Positions 63,814 through 64,000 of a DNA stretch of 64,000 nucleotides are shown piece by piece (position 1 is the first letter of the stretch; each line of letters begins with the position of its first letter). Source of the stretch: Roseibium polysiphoniae (GTDB lineage: Bacteria > Pseudomonadota > Alphaproteobacteria > Rhizobiales > Stappiaceae); assembly GCF_014842925.1 (NCBI RefSeq), contig NZ_JACYXJ010000002.1, forward strand, positions 124,001-188,000, read 5' to 3'. Under the pieces are notes generated by a model. That model saw nothing but the letters and a program-made list of their open reading frames with translations, did no database searches and was not told the origin of the DNA. A program made the position numbers and the translations under genes.

Positions 63814-64000
63814 ATGAAACTGGCGATTTACCAAGGTCCACCGATTGGCGGGGATATCGAGGCGGGTTTCGCCCGTCTCGAGACCCAGCTTTGTGCGGCG
63901 GCCATGGCAGGAGCCAAAATGGCCGTGTTCCCGGAACTTTTTCTTCCAGGCTACAACCGCCCGGATCTTCACAAGAGCCTGGCCCAGCCATTCAAGGGGG
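63814..64000 (+). CDS. Nitrilase-superfamily (carbon-nitrogen hydrolase) protein, partial
   Basis: Only the first 62 codons are in the window. MKLAIYQGPPIGGDIEAGF and GAKMAVFPELFLPGYNRPD place it in the carbon-nitrogen hydrolase superfamily; the Glu of FPEL is the first catalytic residue. It is the last seen gene of the Pot-type operon, 20 bp after the receptor gene. It may hydrolyse an amide or carbamoyl group of the imported compound; the rest is beyond the window edge. Confidence 0.8.
   Translation, partial: MKLAIYQGPPIGGDIEAGFARLETQLCAAAMAGAKMAVFPELFLPGYNRPDLHKSLAQPFKG

Overview
The window is high-GC bacterial chromosome, almost fully coding, with no insertion sequence, prophage, rRNA operon or CRISPR array. 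Gene content and order point to an alphaproteobacterium of the Hyphomicrobiales (Rhizobiales): dinB, DUF3572, divK, rpmG, rnr, topA, dprA, plsY, pyrC, pyrB, ruvX and gatC/gatA occur in the order familiar from that group, and the DinB has the alphaproteobacterial N-terminal zinc ribbon. A marine Roseibium/Labrenzia/Stappia-type organism fits the mix of TRAP, ABC and chemotaxis genes, but that genus-level guess is inference.

Region 1 (0-21 kb) is the conserved core. It holds a phosphodiesterase, a RidA-family protein, EipB, DNA polymerase IV, a HAD protein, DUF3572 and the cell-cycle regulator DivK. A chemoreceptor then lies where pleD is usually found after divK. A long minus-strand gene train follows: L33, NUDIX, DUF983, RNase R, topoisomerase I, DprA, PlsY, a divergent second PlsY, a dihydroorotase-like protein without its metal ligands, PyrB, an AEC permease and RuvX.

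Region 2 (21-31.6 kb) is accessory. It has a TRAP transporter for a small organic acid with a convergent GntR regulator, a GGDEF-EAL protein, a Tat-exported PhoX-family protein, a periplasmic YHS protein and a TetR regulator. Region 3 (31.7-41.5 kb) carries gatC, gatA and gatB. They are interrupted by a GNAT enzyme, an L-2-hydroxyglutarate oxidase-like flavoprotein, an island of very small genes (YjhX family, zinc ribbon, membrane protein, DUF6455) and a FliK-like/FlhB-C-like pair. Region 4 (41.6-49.2 kb) has an amino-acid-type ABC importer with no ATPase gene, a GT39-like membrane enzyme, GNAT, a YfcG-type GST, two DUF2147 proteins, a Sel1-like protein and tRNA-Ser(GCU).

Region 5 (49.4-58.8 kb) is the most cohesive accessory system. 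It is eleven tightly packed minus-strand genes: a polar amino-acid-type ABC importer, an N-carbamoyl-D-amino-acid amidohydrolase, a flavin reductase-like protein, a DapA-like lyase, an atypical SDR, a hydantoinase/dihydropyrimidinase, an Asp/Glu/hydantoin racemase and a LysR regulator. Together they look like uptake and D-selective catabolism of hydantoins or N-carbamoyl amino acids. Region 6 (59-64 kb) has a LuxR-type regulator divergent from a Pot-type ABC importer followed by a second nitrilase-superfamily enzyme cut by the window edge. A perfect 16-bp palindrome lies between the regulator and the importer.

Two regulatory observations stand out. The same 10-mer next to a GTATAC core occurs upstream of both the TRAP operon and the ATPase-less ABC operon 20 kb away. 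The 16-bp palindrome is the other. All family assignments come from reading the proteins by eye; no database search was run.
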